From contig CAAEPH010000035.1 in NCBI GenBank assembly GCA_900757865.1, positions 1 to 17,335 of the forward strand: a stretch of DNA of 17,335 nucleotides, in the 5' to 3' direction. The notes below the pieces were generated by a model. That model saw only the letters and a program-made list of their open reading frames with translations. It had not been told where the DNA came from and did not search any database. Below, one piece after another: positions 1 through 5,540 of this stretch. Made by a program: the position numbers and the translations under genes. Numbering within the stretch: the stretch's first letter is position 1; every line of letters starts with the position of its first letter. The DNA is from an uncultured Sutterella sp. Lineage in GTDB: Bacteria; Pseudomonadota; Gammaproteobacteria; Burkholderiales; Burkholderiaceae_F.

Positions 1-92
1 CTAACAAGCAGGCTTGAAAGGGTAAAGGCCAGAGCCGTCAACGTGAAGGATACATGAGGGACTAGTGCTTTTGTTGGTCGATTGCGGGTCAT
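1..92 (-). CDS. 5' end of an exported protein (partial, runs off the left edge)
   Basis: On the minus strand an ATG (complement of 90-92) opens a frame that stays open for 30 codons to the window edge. The peptide has a basic N-terminus (MTRNRPTK) followed by a hydrophobic stretch rich in Leu, Ala, Thr and Val (residues about 15-30), which is the layout of a Sec signal peptide. The ribosome binding site is weak (AGAGA about 10 bases upstream). The start was chosen because it is the only ATG placing a charged n-region directly before the hydrophobic segment. The mature protein is outside the window, so the function is unknown. An outer-membrane or periplasmic product is a guess supported only by the signal-like N-terminus. 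A plus-strand frame is also open over 1-54, but it is short and has no recognisable feature. Confidence 0.45.
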   Translation of the reverse strand, partial: MTRNRPTKALVPHVSFTLTALAFTLSSLLV

Positions 93-176
93 GGTTGTTT
101 TTTCTCTGTCGATACTTTTGGGTGTACCGAAGGAAATGGTCTAATTATGGTTTTGATTGTGCCTGTGTGATCATTG

Positions 177-219
177 GGTTTGGACTGTGGATGTGGTCTA
201 AAATTCACAGTCCGAAACC
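177..219. repeat. Imperfect inverted repeat upstream of the left-edge gene
   Basis: GGTTTGGACTGTG (177-189) and CACAGTCCGAAACC (206-219) are complementary apart from one bulged G, giving a 13-bp stem with a 16-base loop. On the plus strand a run of six T follows at 228-233, eight bases after the stem, so it could be a weak terminator. For the minus-strand gene starting at 92 it would sit about 85-127 bases upstream of the start codon, in promoter or leader territory. The role is undecided. Confidence 0.4.
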
Positions 220-258
220 TTGCCAGATTTTTTATCGTTAATTTCCACCTCTAAAGGT

Positions 259-279
259 ATGTCCAGAATCTTGTGTCTG
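259..279 (+). repeat. Left terminal inverted repeat of the IS256-family element
   Basis: The end reads inward from ATGTCC to TGTCTG and pairs with 1778-1798 at 17 of 21 positions. It lies 93 bases beyond the transposase stop codon, a normal distance for an IS end. Confidence 0.7.
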
Positions 280-371
280 GGGAGATTTTAGTTTAGGTCT
301 CAGCCAGGGAGTCAGGCGCTCCATGTTCTATAGCTTATCCCCATTTCATTCTTTCAATCCTCCAATAAGTG

Positions 372-1718
372 CTACTCTGTCGACTTCAAAAACCGGTCTC
401 CGAATTTACAGGCAAATTGCGGCAAAGCGGCCGAGCATTGCTGCGTTGCTCGCGTCCACTTCGCTGTAATACCTGTTATTGCCAGATAAATCAGCTTCAT
501 GGCGGATTCTACAGACGGAAAGGAACCGGAAGACTTGATGACTTTGCGGACAGCACGGTTTAAACTCTCAATGGCATTCGTCGTATAAATAAGTTTGCGG
601 ATGCCCGGGGCATAGCTGAAAAATGGTACAACCTGATCCCAGGAGTTTTCCCATGTACGAACCGTATACCGGTATTTCTGCCCCAACTCAGATTCCTTAA
701 ATGTTTGAAGAGCCTGCAAAGCTGCTTCCTCACCAGGTGCGCTGTAGATTGTTTTCAATGCGTTGCAAACGGCATTCTTGTCTTTCACCGGCACAGCTTT
801 CGTTGAAGCCCAGATCAGGTGCACAATGCACTTCTGGTGGATCGCTTCAGTAAAGTAGGCTTCAATAGCCTCTGTCATTCCTTTCAGACCGTCGGACACG
901 ATCATCATGACATCTTTCATCCCCCGGTTCTGCAGTTCGGCAAAAACATCTGACCAGAAAGTCGCACCTTCATTTTCTGTGATCCAGATCCCCAAAACGT
1001 CCCGTTTCCCTTCCAGATCCACGCTTAGCACGATGTTGATCGCCATAGCTTTGATCTTCCCTTCATGGCGGATTTTGACGCGAAGAGCGCCAATAAACAG
1101 AACCGAGTTAACGTCATCCAGCGGGCGATTCTGCCACTGCTGCACATCCTCGAGGACACGATCGGTGATGGCGCTCACCAGCGAGGAACTGATTTCTGTG
1201 TGATACAGATCTGTCAGAAGCTCTGAAATATCACGGGTGCTGGTAACAACAGCATAAAGCCTGATGACTTTCTCGTCAAGGTCAGGAAACTTGCGCACGT
1301 ATTTGGGAAGTAAGCCCGACATCAATCCCCCGTTGCGGTCACGGGGCATATTCACGGTGAAGGCTCCATTGGTGGTTCGGCCTGTTCTCTCCGAGTAGTC
1401 ATTACGCTTGTTCCTCGAGGTGGAAACCTCTCCGGAAGCTTCGGCAGGTTCAGCACCGGAGTTGACACCAGCCCTCTGCTGAGCACTGTCCCGGCGTTTG
1501 TCAGCAGTCTGATCATCAAGGAAATGGTCTATCTCGGCTGACGTACAGGCCTACACGAATCTTTTGGTCATATCCTTCAGAAAGGCTGATAAGTCATAGG
1601 AGGCGCCATTTTGCATATACTGCCAGGCAAGAAGCTCTGCGAGTTGGTTCGTCTGCTGGTTGGTGGTCTCATCTACGAGATCAGGATTAAGAAGCAAAAT
1701 AACTTTACGTCTTGGCAT
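372..1718 (-). pseudogene. IS256-family (mutator-type) transposase with an internal amber codon and a lost catalytic Asp
   Basis: Two open stretches, 1718-1554 and 1550-372, lie in the same frame and are separated only by a TAG at 1551-1553 (codon 56). Family members usually carry Glu in the surrounding KRFV-EAC-type context, so GAG to TAG is the likely change. Counting from the ATG at 1718 (GGAAG six bases upstream), the second and third DDE residues are visible as D276 (VSDGLKG) and E384 (NAIESLN). Their spacing of 108 equals the D233-E341 spacing of IS256. The first acidic position, 66 residues before D276, should be Asp, but codon 210 is GGC (Gly) within FIGALRVKIR. The full reading would be about 448 residues. 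A product restarting at 1355 would lack the N-terminal DNA-binding part. The gene is almost certainly inactive by two independent mutations. Confidence 0.88.
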
Positions 1719-1777
1719 AGTCTGCTTCCAATAGAAGGGGAGTTTCCACGCAAGGGGAAAATCCCAATTTAACATAG

Positions 1778-1798
1778 CAGACATAAAATTGGGGACAT
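1778..1798 (-). repeat. Right terminal inverted repeat of the IS256-family element
   Basis: Read on the minus strand it runs from ATGTCC to TGTCTG and matches the left end at 17 of 21 positions. It lies 60 bases upstream of the transposase start at 1718. Confidence 0.7.
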
Positions 1799-1799
1799 T

Positions 1800-2043
1800 C
1801 TCATCATCTTTGATGAGTGGGGCTATATTCCGGCAAATCTGAACGGGACACGCCTTCTTATTGACCTGATTAATGACTGCAAAGAGAAAGGAGCATTGTT
1901 CTTACGACGAATTAGCCTCTGGCAGAGTGGAGAATGGTCAACTTTCTTACGGTACTTGTCTTGTAGACTGCAAAAGAAACAAGAAAATTCATTCAAACGC
2001 CTGTGTTACGCTCGTTCACCATTTTGATGTTAGGGTAAAATCG
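1800..2043 (+). pseudogene. Decayed istB (IS21-family helper ATPase) remnant
   Basis: The conceptual translation from 1800 gives LIIFDEWGYIP, the Walker B region and following motif of IstB ATPases, then a plausible IstB helix (GTRLLIDLIND). After about 1893 the similarity moves to another frame, giving SIVLTTN, an amber codon and PLAEW, the conserved sensor segment TTN-LPF-EW of IstB. A third frame at about 2008-2043 gives TLVHHFDV, resembling the RLVHH motif near the C-terminus. At least two frameshifts and one stop separate these pieces, so no functional protein is made. The 5' half (Walker A) is absent, and the IS256 element begins exactly at the break. No istA is visible in the window. 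Confidence 0.65.
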
Positions 2044-2045
2044 AA

Positions 2046-2074
2046 TTAACATTTCCAAATGGGCAAGATAGACT
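2046..2074 (+). promoter_or_regulatory. Possible promoter of the DUF4332 gene
   Basis: TTAACA at 2046-2051 (5 of 6 to the -35 consensus) is followed after 17 bases by TAGACT at 2069-2074 (4 of 6 to the -10 consensus). The start codon is about 110 bases further on. An 8-bp perfect inverted repeat (2060-2067 and 2090-2097) overlaps the spacer and the start region. Assigned by eye only. Confidence 0.35.
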
Positions 2075-2097
2075 AGTATATAGGTGTAGCTTGCCCA
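2060..2097. repeat. Inverted repeat TGGGCAAG / CTTGCCCA overlapping the putative promoter
   Basis: TGGGCAAG (2060-2067) and CTTGCCCA (2090-2097) are perfect inverted copies with 22 bases between them. The centre-to-centre distance is 30 bases, close to three helical turns, as expected for a pair of operator half-sites. It could also form a leader hairpin. A second, smaller hairpin (TCATTC 2126-2131, GAATGA 2139-2144) lies further down the leader. Confidence 0.35.
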
Positions 2098-2189
2098 GAA
2101 TGGCGAAATACATTTATCGCTGCTGTCATTCCTTCAAAGAATGAAGAAAAACAGCGTCGTTTTGCAACCCTGACTAAGGAACGATCAAT

Positions 2190-2597
2190 ATGAGCTATAA
2201 AGTTGTCAAAATCGAAGGCGTGGGCGAAACCTATGCCGACAAACTCATGGCTGTTGGCCTTAAGACCGATGCTGATTTGTTAGAAGCCTGCATTAAACCC
2301 GCCGATCGCAAAGAATTAGCGAAAAAAACGGGCATTTCTGAAAAGCTCATTTTGAAGTGGGCGAACCACTGCGACCTCTATCGCATTAAAGGCATTGGTC
2401 CTCAGTTTGCCGAATTGTTGGAAAAAGCTGGCGTTGACACCGTCAAGGAATTGGCTCACCGTGTCCCGGAAAATCTCCATCCGAAGCTTGAAGAAACCAA
2501 CGAAAAATACAACCTCACGAACCGTGTTCCTGCCTTGAAGGAAGTGATCAAGTTTGTGAACCAGGCCAAAGATTTGCCTGCTAAGTTGGAATACTAA
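2190..2597 (+). CDS. DUF4332-type helix-hairpin-helix protein
   Basis: The 135-residue soluble protein has two helix-hairpin-helix-like motifs: IEGVGETYADKL (about residues 8-19) and IKGIGPQFAELLEKAG (about 66-81). Each is followed by a helical segment, the arrangement of DUF4332 proteins. The GxG hairpins resemble those that contact the DNA backbone non-specifically. This suggests nucleic-acid binding, but the exact role is not established for the family. It has no signal peptide or membrane segment. The start is supported by AAGGA about nine bases upstream. The gene stands alone: promoter-like sequence and an inverted repeat upstream, a strong intrinsic terminator directly downstream. It is intact although it lies between remnants of mobile elements, so it may be retained under selection or be cargo. 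Confidence 0.85.
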   Translation: MSYKVVKIEGVGETYADKLMAVGLKTDADLLEACIKPADRKELAKKTGISEKLILKWANHCDLYRIKGIGPQFAELLEKAGVDTVKELAHRVPENLHPKLEETNEKYNLTNRVPALKEVIKFVNQAKDLPAKLEY

Positions 2598-2636
2598 TTC
2601 CATGAAGGTAGCCGTAGGGCTACTGATTCGTTGAGC

Positions 2637-2674
2637 AATGGCGCAACTGCAACCGGTTGCGCCATTATTTTTGA
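2637..2674 (+). terminator. Intrinsic terminator of the DUF4332 gene
   Basis: AATGGCGCAAC (2637-2647) pairs perfectly with GTTGCGCCATT (2656-2666) across an eight-base loop, followed by ATTTTT. The 11-bp stem and U-tract make a strong Rho-independent terminator 40 bases after the stop codon. A smaller hairpin (GTAGCC / GGCTAC, 2608-2623) precedes it. Confidence 0.88.
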
Positions 2675-2708
2675 TACCCAAAACGGCTACCTGAACATAA
2701 ACATTCTG

Positions 2709-2866
2709 ATTCTCATTTGTGTGAACACAATGATACTTTGTATTTTTACGCTAGACATTTGTTTCGCCATATTTCTCTTTCCAATAAGTTGAAAAAACAT
2801 GCTTAAATGAATGATCTCTATCAGGTCAGTCTTAGATAGGGGGGGCGTTCACGAAAATGAGAATGT
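2709..2866. repeat. Inverted pair of IS21-end-like sequences (possible solo or miniature remnant)
   Basis: The segment at 2711-2730, read on the minus strand, and the segment at 2845-2864, read on the plus strand, agree at 17 of 20 positions. Both contain GTTCAC and AAATGAGAAT. They are about 115 bases apart and face each other, the arrangement of two transposon ends with the interior lost. GTTCACG-type repeats are typical of IS21-family termini, which fits the istB remnant nearby. The intervening sequence has no recognisable gene. Confidence 0.45.
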
Positions 2867-2908
2867 CTAATATATTGGTGTTCACGAACTTACGAATAGC
2901 CGTTCACG
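2846..2908 (+). repeat. Three GTTCACG repeats at 33- and 22-base spacing
   Basis: GTTCACG occurs at 2847-2853, 2880-2886 and 2902-2908. The distances of 33 and 22 bases are multiples of 11, so all copies face the same side of the helix. Repeated, phased transposase-binding boxes are characteristic of IS21-family ends, so a decayed right end is the favoured reading. An operator array is the alternative. Confidence 0.5.
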
Positions 2909-3106
2909 TCCCAAGGAAATCACATCCCTTATCTTCCACCACCCAATCGCAACCAATTCCGCATTAGCCCTCATCAAAAACAAGAGTGTCCAGCAATTCG
3001 CCATACAGACATTCCACTTCAGCTAACCTTCTAAACTGACAACTTCTAAAAAGCGAGACCTCAACTAGGATAAAAGGTCAATTTTAAATTTTTAAAATTA
3101 CATCGT

Positions 3107-3133
3107 AGAATGTTCATTCTCGTGCGTTATAAT
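3107..3133 (+). promoter_or_regulatory. Candidate promoter with overlapping palindromic operator
   Basis: A consensus TATAAT (3128-3133) is preceded by the perfect palindrome AGAATGTTCATTCT (3107-3120), which covers the place of the -35 element. No good -35 hexamer is present (GTAGAA at the 17-base position), which would suit an activator-dependent or repressed promoter. A transcript from here would have a leader of about 210 bases before the recombinase start at 3353 and would include the long inverted repeat at 3161-3319. Confidence 0.35.
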
Positions 3134-3160
3134 GGAGATATCGATTTCAATAGAGTAAAA

Positions 3161-3319
3161 ACCCAAAAAAGCATCCCTTCCTGGGCTTTGGCTTTAGAAA
3201 AGGCGGTTGATTTTATAGTGTAATACACTATCAATTTAAATCGAATCTTTTATTTGTTTGCGTAGAGTTCATCACGAAAATCAGTTTAAACACGCCGTGA
3301 AAAGGATGCTTTTTTAGGT
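3161..3319. repeat. 26-bp imperfect inverted repeats bracketing a 107-bp segment upstream of the recombinase gene
   Basis: The left arm (3161-3186) and the right arm (3294-3319, complementary strand) match at 21 of 26 positions, including a perfect 12-bp core AAAAAAGCATCC / GGATGCTTTTTT. The enclosed segment holds a promoter-like pair (TTGATT 3207-3212, TATCAA 3229-3234, 16-base spacer) and a perfect palindrome at 3215-3231. The right arm ends 33 bases before the tyrosine recombinase start. Possible readings are an invertible promoter acted on by the recombinase, recombinase accessory or crossover sites, or a long-range attenuator, since the right arm ends in T6 on the sense strand. No target duplication flanks the arms, so a simple miniature transposon is less likely. 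Confidence 0.55.
3215..3231. promoter_or_regulatory. Perfect 17-bp palindrome, probable operator
   Basis: ATAGTGTA-A-TACACTAT has 8-base arms around a single central base. It lies between a TTGATT and a TATCAA hexamer, so a dimeric regulator bound here would block that promoter. It sits inside the inverted-repeat-bracketed segment, 121 bases before the recombinase start. Confidence 0.45.
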
Positions 3320-3352
3320 CGCAGACGGCCCATTAGTCGTCAAAGGTAGGTT

Positions 3353-4315
3353 ATGTCAACAGCAGTTCGAATTTTTGATTCCGTTTCTGGAGGAGCCATT
3401 GCAAGTTCGAGTGAAAAGTCTGCCCCTCGAATCAATGCGGCTTTGACCTATCTAGCGCAACTCACTTCGGCCAACTCACGTCGAACGATGAAATCCAAAC
3501 TCAATCGCTTTGCCCGTTGGGCAGGCTACAGCGATTGTTCAGTGTGCGAGTGGGAGAAAATGCGACCCGAATTTATTGTGGCGTTTTTCACTCAGTCAGA
3601 ACGAGAAGGGATGGTCGCGTCAACCATGAACTGCTACTTGGCTGCGCTCAAAGGGGTAGCTAAATCAGCGTGGGTCACTGGTGATTTACCCCACGAGAAT
3701 TATTTAAAAATCAACGCGATTAAACAACGCCGATATTACCGTTTGCCCAGTGGGCGTAGTCTTTCCGCAAAAGAAAGCCAACAACTTTTTGATTCTTTGA
3801 CCGGTGACGATCCCCAAACATTGCGTGACAAAGCCATTCTTGCGTTAATGATTGGGTGTGGATTGCGCCGCGGCGAAATTCCCTATTTGCGCCTGGAAAA
3901 TTACGATCCCATTGACCGCTCGTTACGATTAATCGGGAAGGGGAATAAAGAGCGAAAGGTCTTTTTGCCTAAACCGGTGGCGGATGCACTAAACACCTGG
4001 TTGTTAAAATGTCGCCCTGAAAATCAAGGCCTCATCTTTTGCCGGTTTTATAAAGGTGGACATCTGGCTTCTGATCAACCGATGGATCCGAGTTCAGTAG
4101 GGCGACTCACTAAGGCCCGTATGCTCGCTGCACACAATGCACCCTGTTCAGCGCACGACTTACGTCGAACGTTTGCAACTCGTCTTCTAGACAAAAATGT
4201 TGATATTGTGACGGTGAAAAATATGATGGGTCATGCAAATATATCGACCACAGCGATGTATGATCGTCGAGGCGATGAAGCGCAACGTCGCGCCTCTGAA
4301 CTCAGTACATTGTGA
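3353..4315 (+). CDS. Tyrosine recombinase / integrase
   Basis: The 320-residue protein has the XerC/D-like layout. An N-terminal SAM-like core-binding domain (about 25-125) is followed by a catalytic domain (about 135-315). All six catalytic residues are visible: R172 (GLRRGE), K196 (IGKGNKER), H268 and R271 (SAHDLRRTF), H294 (MMGHANIS) and the nucleophile Y303 (AMYDRRG). It should cut and rejoin DNA through a 3'-phosphotyrosine. The ATG is preceded by AAAGGTAGG at suitable spacing. Xer housekeeping recombinases are usually a little shorter and start close to the SAM domain. The extra N-terminal 25 residues and the mobile-element neighbourhood suggest an element-borne or locus-specific recombinase. 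The nearest candidate substrate is the inverted-repeat pair directly upstream. No tRNA or direct-repeat attachment site is seen. Confidence 0.92.
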   Translation: MSTAVRIFDSVSGGAIASSSEKSAPRINAALTYLAQLTSANSRRTMKSKLNRFARWAGYSDCSVCEWEKMRPEFIVAFFTQSEREGMVASTMNCYLAALKGVAKSAWVTGDLPHENYLKINAIKQRRYYRLPSGRSLSAKESQQLFDSLTGDDPQTLRDKAILALMIGCGLRRGEIPYLRLENYDPIDRSLRLIGKGNKERKVFLPKPVADALNTWLLKCRPENQGLIFCRFYKGGHLASDQPMDPSSVGRLTKARMLAAHNAPCSAHDLRRTFATRLLDKNVDIVTVKNMMGHANISTTAMYDRRGDEAQRRASELSTL

Positions 4316-4429
4316 AAAAAAGGAAATTAATTATTTACATAACTTCATTTTAAATGAGATAATATAGACGAATTATTAATTATTATCATTTATCATGAAA
4401 GAATATATAGATCATGACGGTATCAAGAT

Positions 4430-4927
4430 ATGTTAGATAATTTTGTTGCTATCGATTTTGAAACAGCCAATGCTCATCGCTCGAGTGTGTGTAGTGTTGG
4501 GCTCGTTTTCGTGCGGGACCATCAAATCGTAGACCAGTTCTACAGCTTGATCCATCCCACACCGAACTACTATCAGCGGATCAATACTCAGATCCATGGA
4601 CTGTGTGAAGCGGATACCGATGACGCGCCACTCTTTCCCGACGTGTGGTCTTGCATTTCGCCTCTTATCGGGGACTTACCACTTGTCGCCCACAACAGTC
4701 CTTTTGATGAAAGTTGCCTCAAAGCTGCGTTTTTGCATTATCAGATGAACTATCCGCAGTACACCTTCTACTGCACATGTCGTGCTGCTCGACAACGTCT
4801 TGGTGCACTCGTTCCTAATCACAAACTCCATACTGTGGCAAGCTATTGCGGGTTTGATTTGAAAAACCATCATCATGCTCTAGCGGACGCTGAGGCCTGT
4901 GCTCATATTGCGTTGAAGTTGTTGTGA
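4430..4927 (+). CDS. DEDDh 3'-5' exonuclease (DnaQ-like, RNase T / epsilon fold)
   Basis: The 165-residue single-domain protein carries the DEDDh motifs in order: D9 and E11 (AIDFETA, ExoI), D93 (HNSPFDESCL, ExoII), and H148 with D153 (HHALADAEA, ExoIII). Family members bind two metal ions and remove nucleotides from 3' ends of DNA or RNA. The sequence does not tell which substrate is used. The core resembles stand-alone exonucleases rather than a polymerase fusion. The ATG at 4430 lacks an obvious ribosome binding site, and an overlapping 13-codon reading frame (ATG at 4395) ends at 4436, so translational coupling is conceivable. The gene lies 114 bases behind the recombinase in the same orientation with no terminator between them, so co-transcription is possible. 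A perfect palindrome (4944-4960) follows the stop. Confidence 0.88.
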   Translation: MLDNFVAIDFETANAHRSSVCSVGLVFVRDHQIVDQFYSLIHPTPNYYQRINTQIHGLCEADTDDAPLFPDVWSCISPLIGDLPLVAHNSPFDESCLKAAFLHYQMNYPQYTFYCTCRAARQRLGALVPNHKLHTVASYCGFDLKNHHHALADAEACAHIALKLL

Positions 4928-4943
4928 GCGTGATCTCGAATCA

Positions 4944-4960
4944 GCTAAACACTGTTTAGC
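4944..4960. repeat. Perfect palindrome after the exonuclease gene
   Basis: GCTAAACA-C-TGTTTAGC has 8-base arms with one central base. It has no T-tract, and a one-base loop cannot form a normal hairpin without opening the inner pairs. It is more like an operator than a terminator. It lies 12 bases upstream of the GTG of the small ORF at 4972. Confidence 0.4.
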
Positions 4961-4971
4961 CAATACCGTCA

Positions 4972-5169
4972 GTGTCTATCAGGAATTCCTTAATCAAGCG
5001 GACAGTAAGACTTTTAGCTTCAGACGTAGCTTTTAATGAAAGTGAAATTAAAACTCTAGTACATACATGGCGATGCCTAACATCGCCCCAGCAACAGTTG
5101 CTAGTCATTCAAGAGGACAGAGCCATGGCAAAACTGGAAAGCCGCATCATTGATCATTTGCAACATTAG
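4972..5169 (+). CDS. Small hypothetical protein (65 residues, doubtful)
   Basis: A GTG-initiated frame encodes a soluble, mostly helical 65-residue peptide with a basic N-terminus (SIRNSLIKRTVR) and no recognised motif. There is no convincing ribosome binding site. An internal ATG at 5125 would leave only 14 residues. The residue composition looks protein-like, and the frame follows the exonuclease by 44 bases in the same direction, which is the case for it. Its short length and missing start signals are the case against. No function can be assigned. Confidence 0.35.
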   Translation: MSIRNSLIKRTVRLLASDVAFNESEIKTLVHTWRCLTSPQQQLLVIQEDRAMAKLESRIIDHLQH

Positions 5170-5173
5170 AAAA

Positions 5174-5305
5174 TTATTCCTTTTCTAATTCGGCTATATT
5201 TTTATGGTGTTTTTTTAACCTTATAGCAAAGGCTATTTTCAATCCACTATTCTTCATCTATTTTTTTAAATATCCTCAACCGTGTCAAATTAAGATTGTT
5301 CTCAT
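5174..5305 (-). pseudogene. Degenerate partner gene overlapping the antitoxin remnant
   Basis: On the minus strand the stop of the antitoxin remnant overlaps an ATG (ATGA at 5302-5305), the coupling typical of two-gene toxin-antitoxin operons. The new frame stops after six codons (MRTILI). Protein-like pieces continue in other frames: LRIFKKIDEE, WIENSLCYKVKK, and HHKNIAELEKE ending at 5174. They suggest a small basic protein broken by several stops and shifts. No toxin family can be named with confidence. Confidence 0.3.
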
Positions 5306-5536
5306 GAGGCTATTTTAGTTTTAACTTTATCTATTTCTTCTTTTAAATCATTGATGTAGCGTTTGGGGTAAACAGCCAAAGGAGTGATGGCGATTTCACC
5401 ATTCTTGATATATATATCTAATTTATCGCCCTCAAAAAAAACAAACTTTGTCACAATTTCTTTTAGCAATATAATTTGCGATTTTTGCCTTAATTTCTAA
5501 CTTTCTTATCAGCACAATATACTCTCTAATCGACAT
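5302..5536 (-). pseudogene. MazE/AbrB-type antitoxin gene, frameshifted
   Basis: The minus strand encodes KEIVTKFVFFEGDKLDIYIK and then NGEIAITPLAVYPKRY, a clear match to the swapped-hairpin AbrB/MazE fold (IPKEI...L.EGDKL.IYI..GEI...P). A Lys/Glu-rich tail ends at 5304. The beginning of the domain (LEIKAKIA) lies in another frame, opened by an ATG at 5536, which ends at a TGA after 34 codons. The two frames switch near 5480-5490 (KAKI to SQIILLKEI), so a single-base indel separates them. Such proteins bind operator DNA and neutralise a partner toxin. Here the gene is broken and its partner is also decayed. The true start may be a GTG at 5512 rather than the ATG at 5536. Confidence 0.6.
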
Positions 5537-5540
5537 GCGA

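Larger units (their letters stand above)
259..1798 (-). mobile_element. IS256-family insertion sequence (defective)
   Basis: The element is bounded by 21-bp imperfect terminal inverted repeats. The left end is 259-279 (starts ATGTCC, ends TGTCTG). The right end is 1778-1798 on the complementary strand (starts ATGTCC, ends TGTCTG). They agree at 17 of 21 positions. The length of about 1.54 kb and the single transposase reading towards the left end fit the IS256 family. The 8-9 bp immediately outside each end do not match, so no target duplication is visible. This suggests an old insertion or a later rearrangement. The right end directly abuts a decayed istB remnant. The exact outer bases of the ends could differ by one or two positions. 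Confidence 0.8.
2675..3352. other. 678-base gene-poor, AT-rich region with IS21-end-like repeats and palindromes
   Basis: No convincing gene is seen. The region holds, in order: an inverted pair of IS21-end-like sequences (2709-2862), further GTTCACG copies (2880, 2902), a perfect AT palindrome with 9-base arms (3080-3099), a perfect 14-bp palindrome AGAATGTTCATTCT (3107-3120), a TATAAT box (3128-3133), and the 26-bp inverted repeats before the recombinase gene (3161-3319). A minus-strand frame over roughly 2975-3080 is open for about 35 codons but lacks a start codon and a recognisable motif. It may be a gene fossil. Confidence 0.6.

Noticed and set aside
1551..1784. Separate 77-residue protein upstream of the transposase
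   Set aside because: It is in frame with the transposase, matches its N-terminal region and would start inside the terminal inverted repeat; it is the first part of the broken transposase.
2190..2597. DUF4332 gene as a ribosomal or RuvA-like fragment
   Set aside because: The helix-hairpin-helix motifs are shared with such proteins, but the order and full length fit a complete stand-alone DUF4332 protein.
2316..2681. 121-codon minus-strand frame over the DUF4332 gene
   Set aside because: It overlaps a recognisable gene on the other strand and would have to start inside that gene's terminator hairpin.
2846..2908. CRISPR-like short regular repeats
   Set aside because: Only three 7-base repeats with unequal spacing and no longer repeat unit; they fit IS21-type terminal boxes better.
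2975..3080. Minus-strand open frame of about 35 codons in the gene-poor region
   Set aside because: No start codon, no recognisable motif and a stop at both ends; at most a gene fossil.
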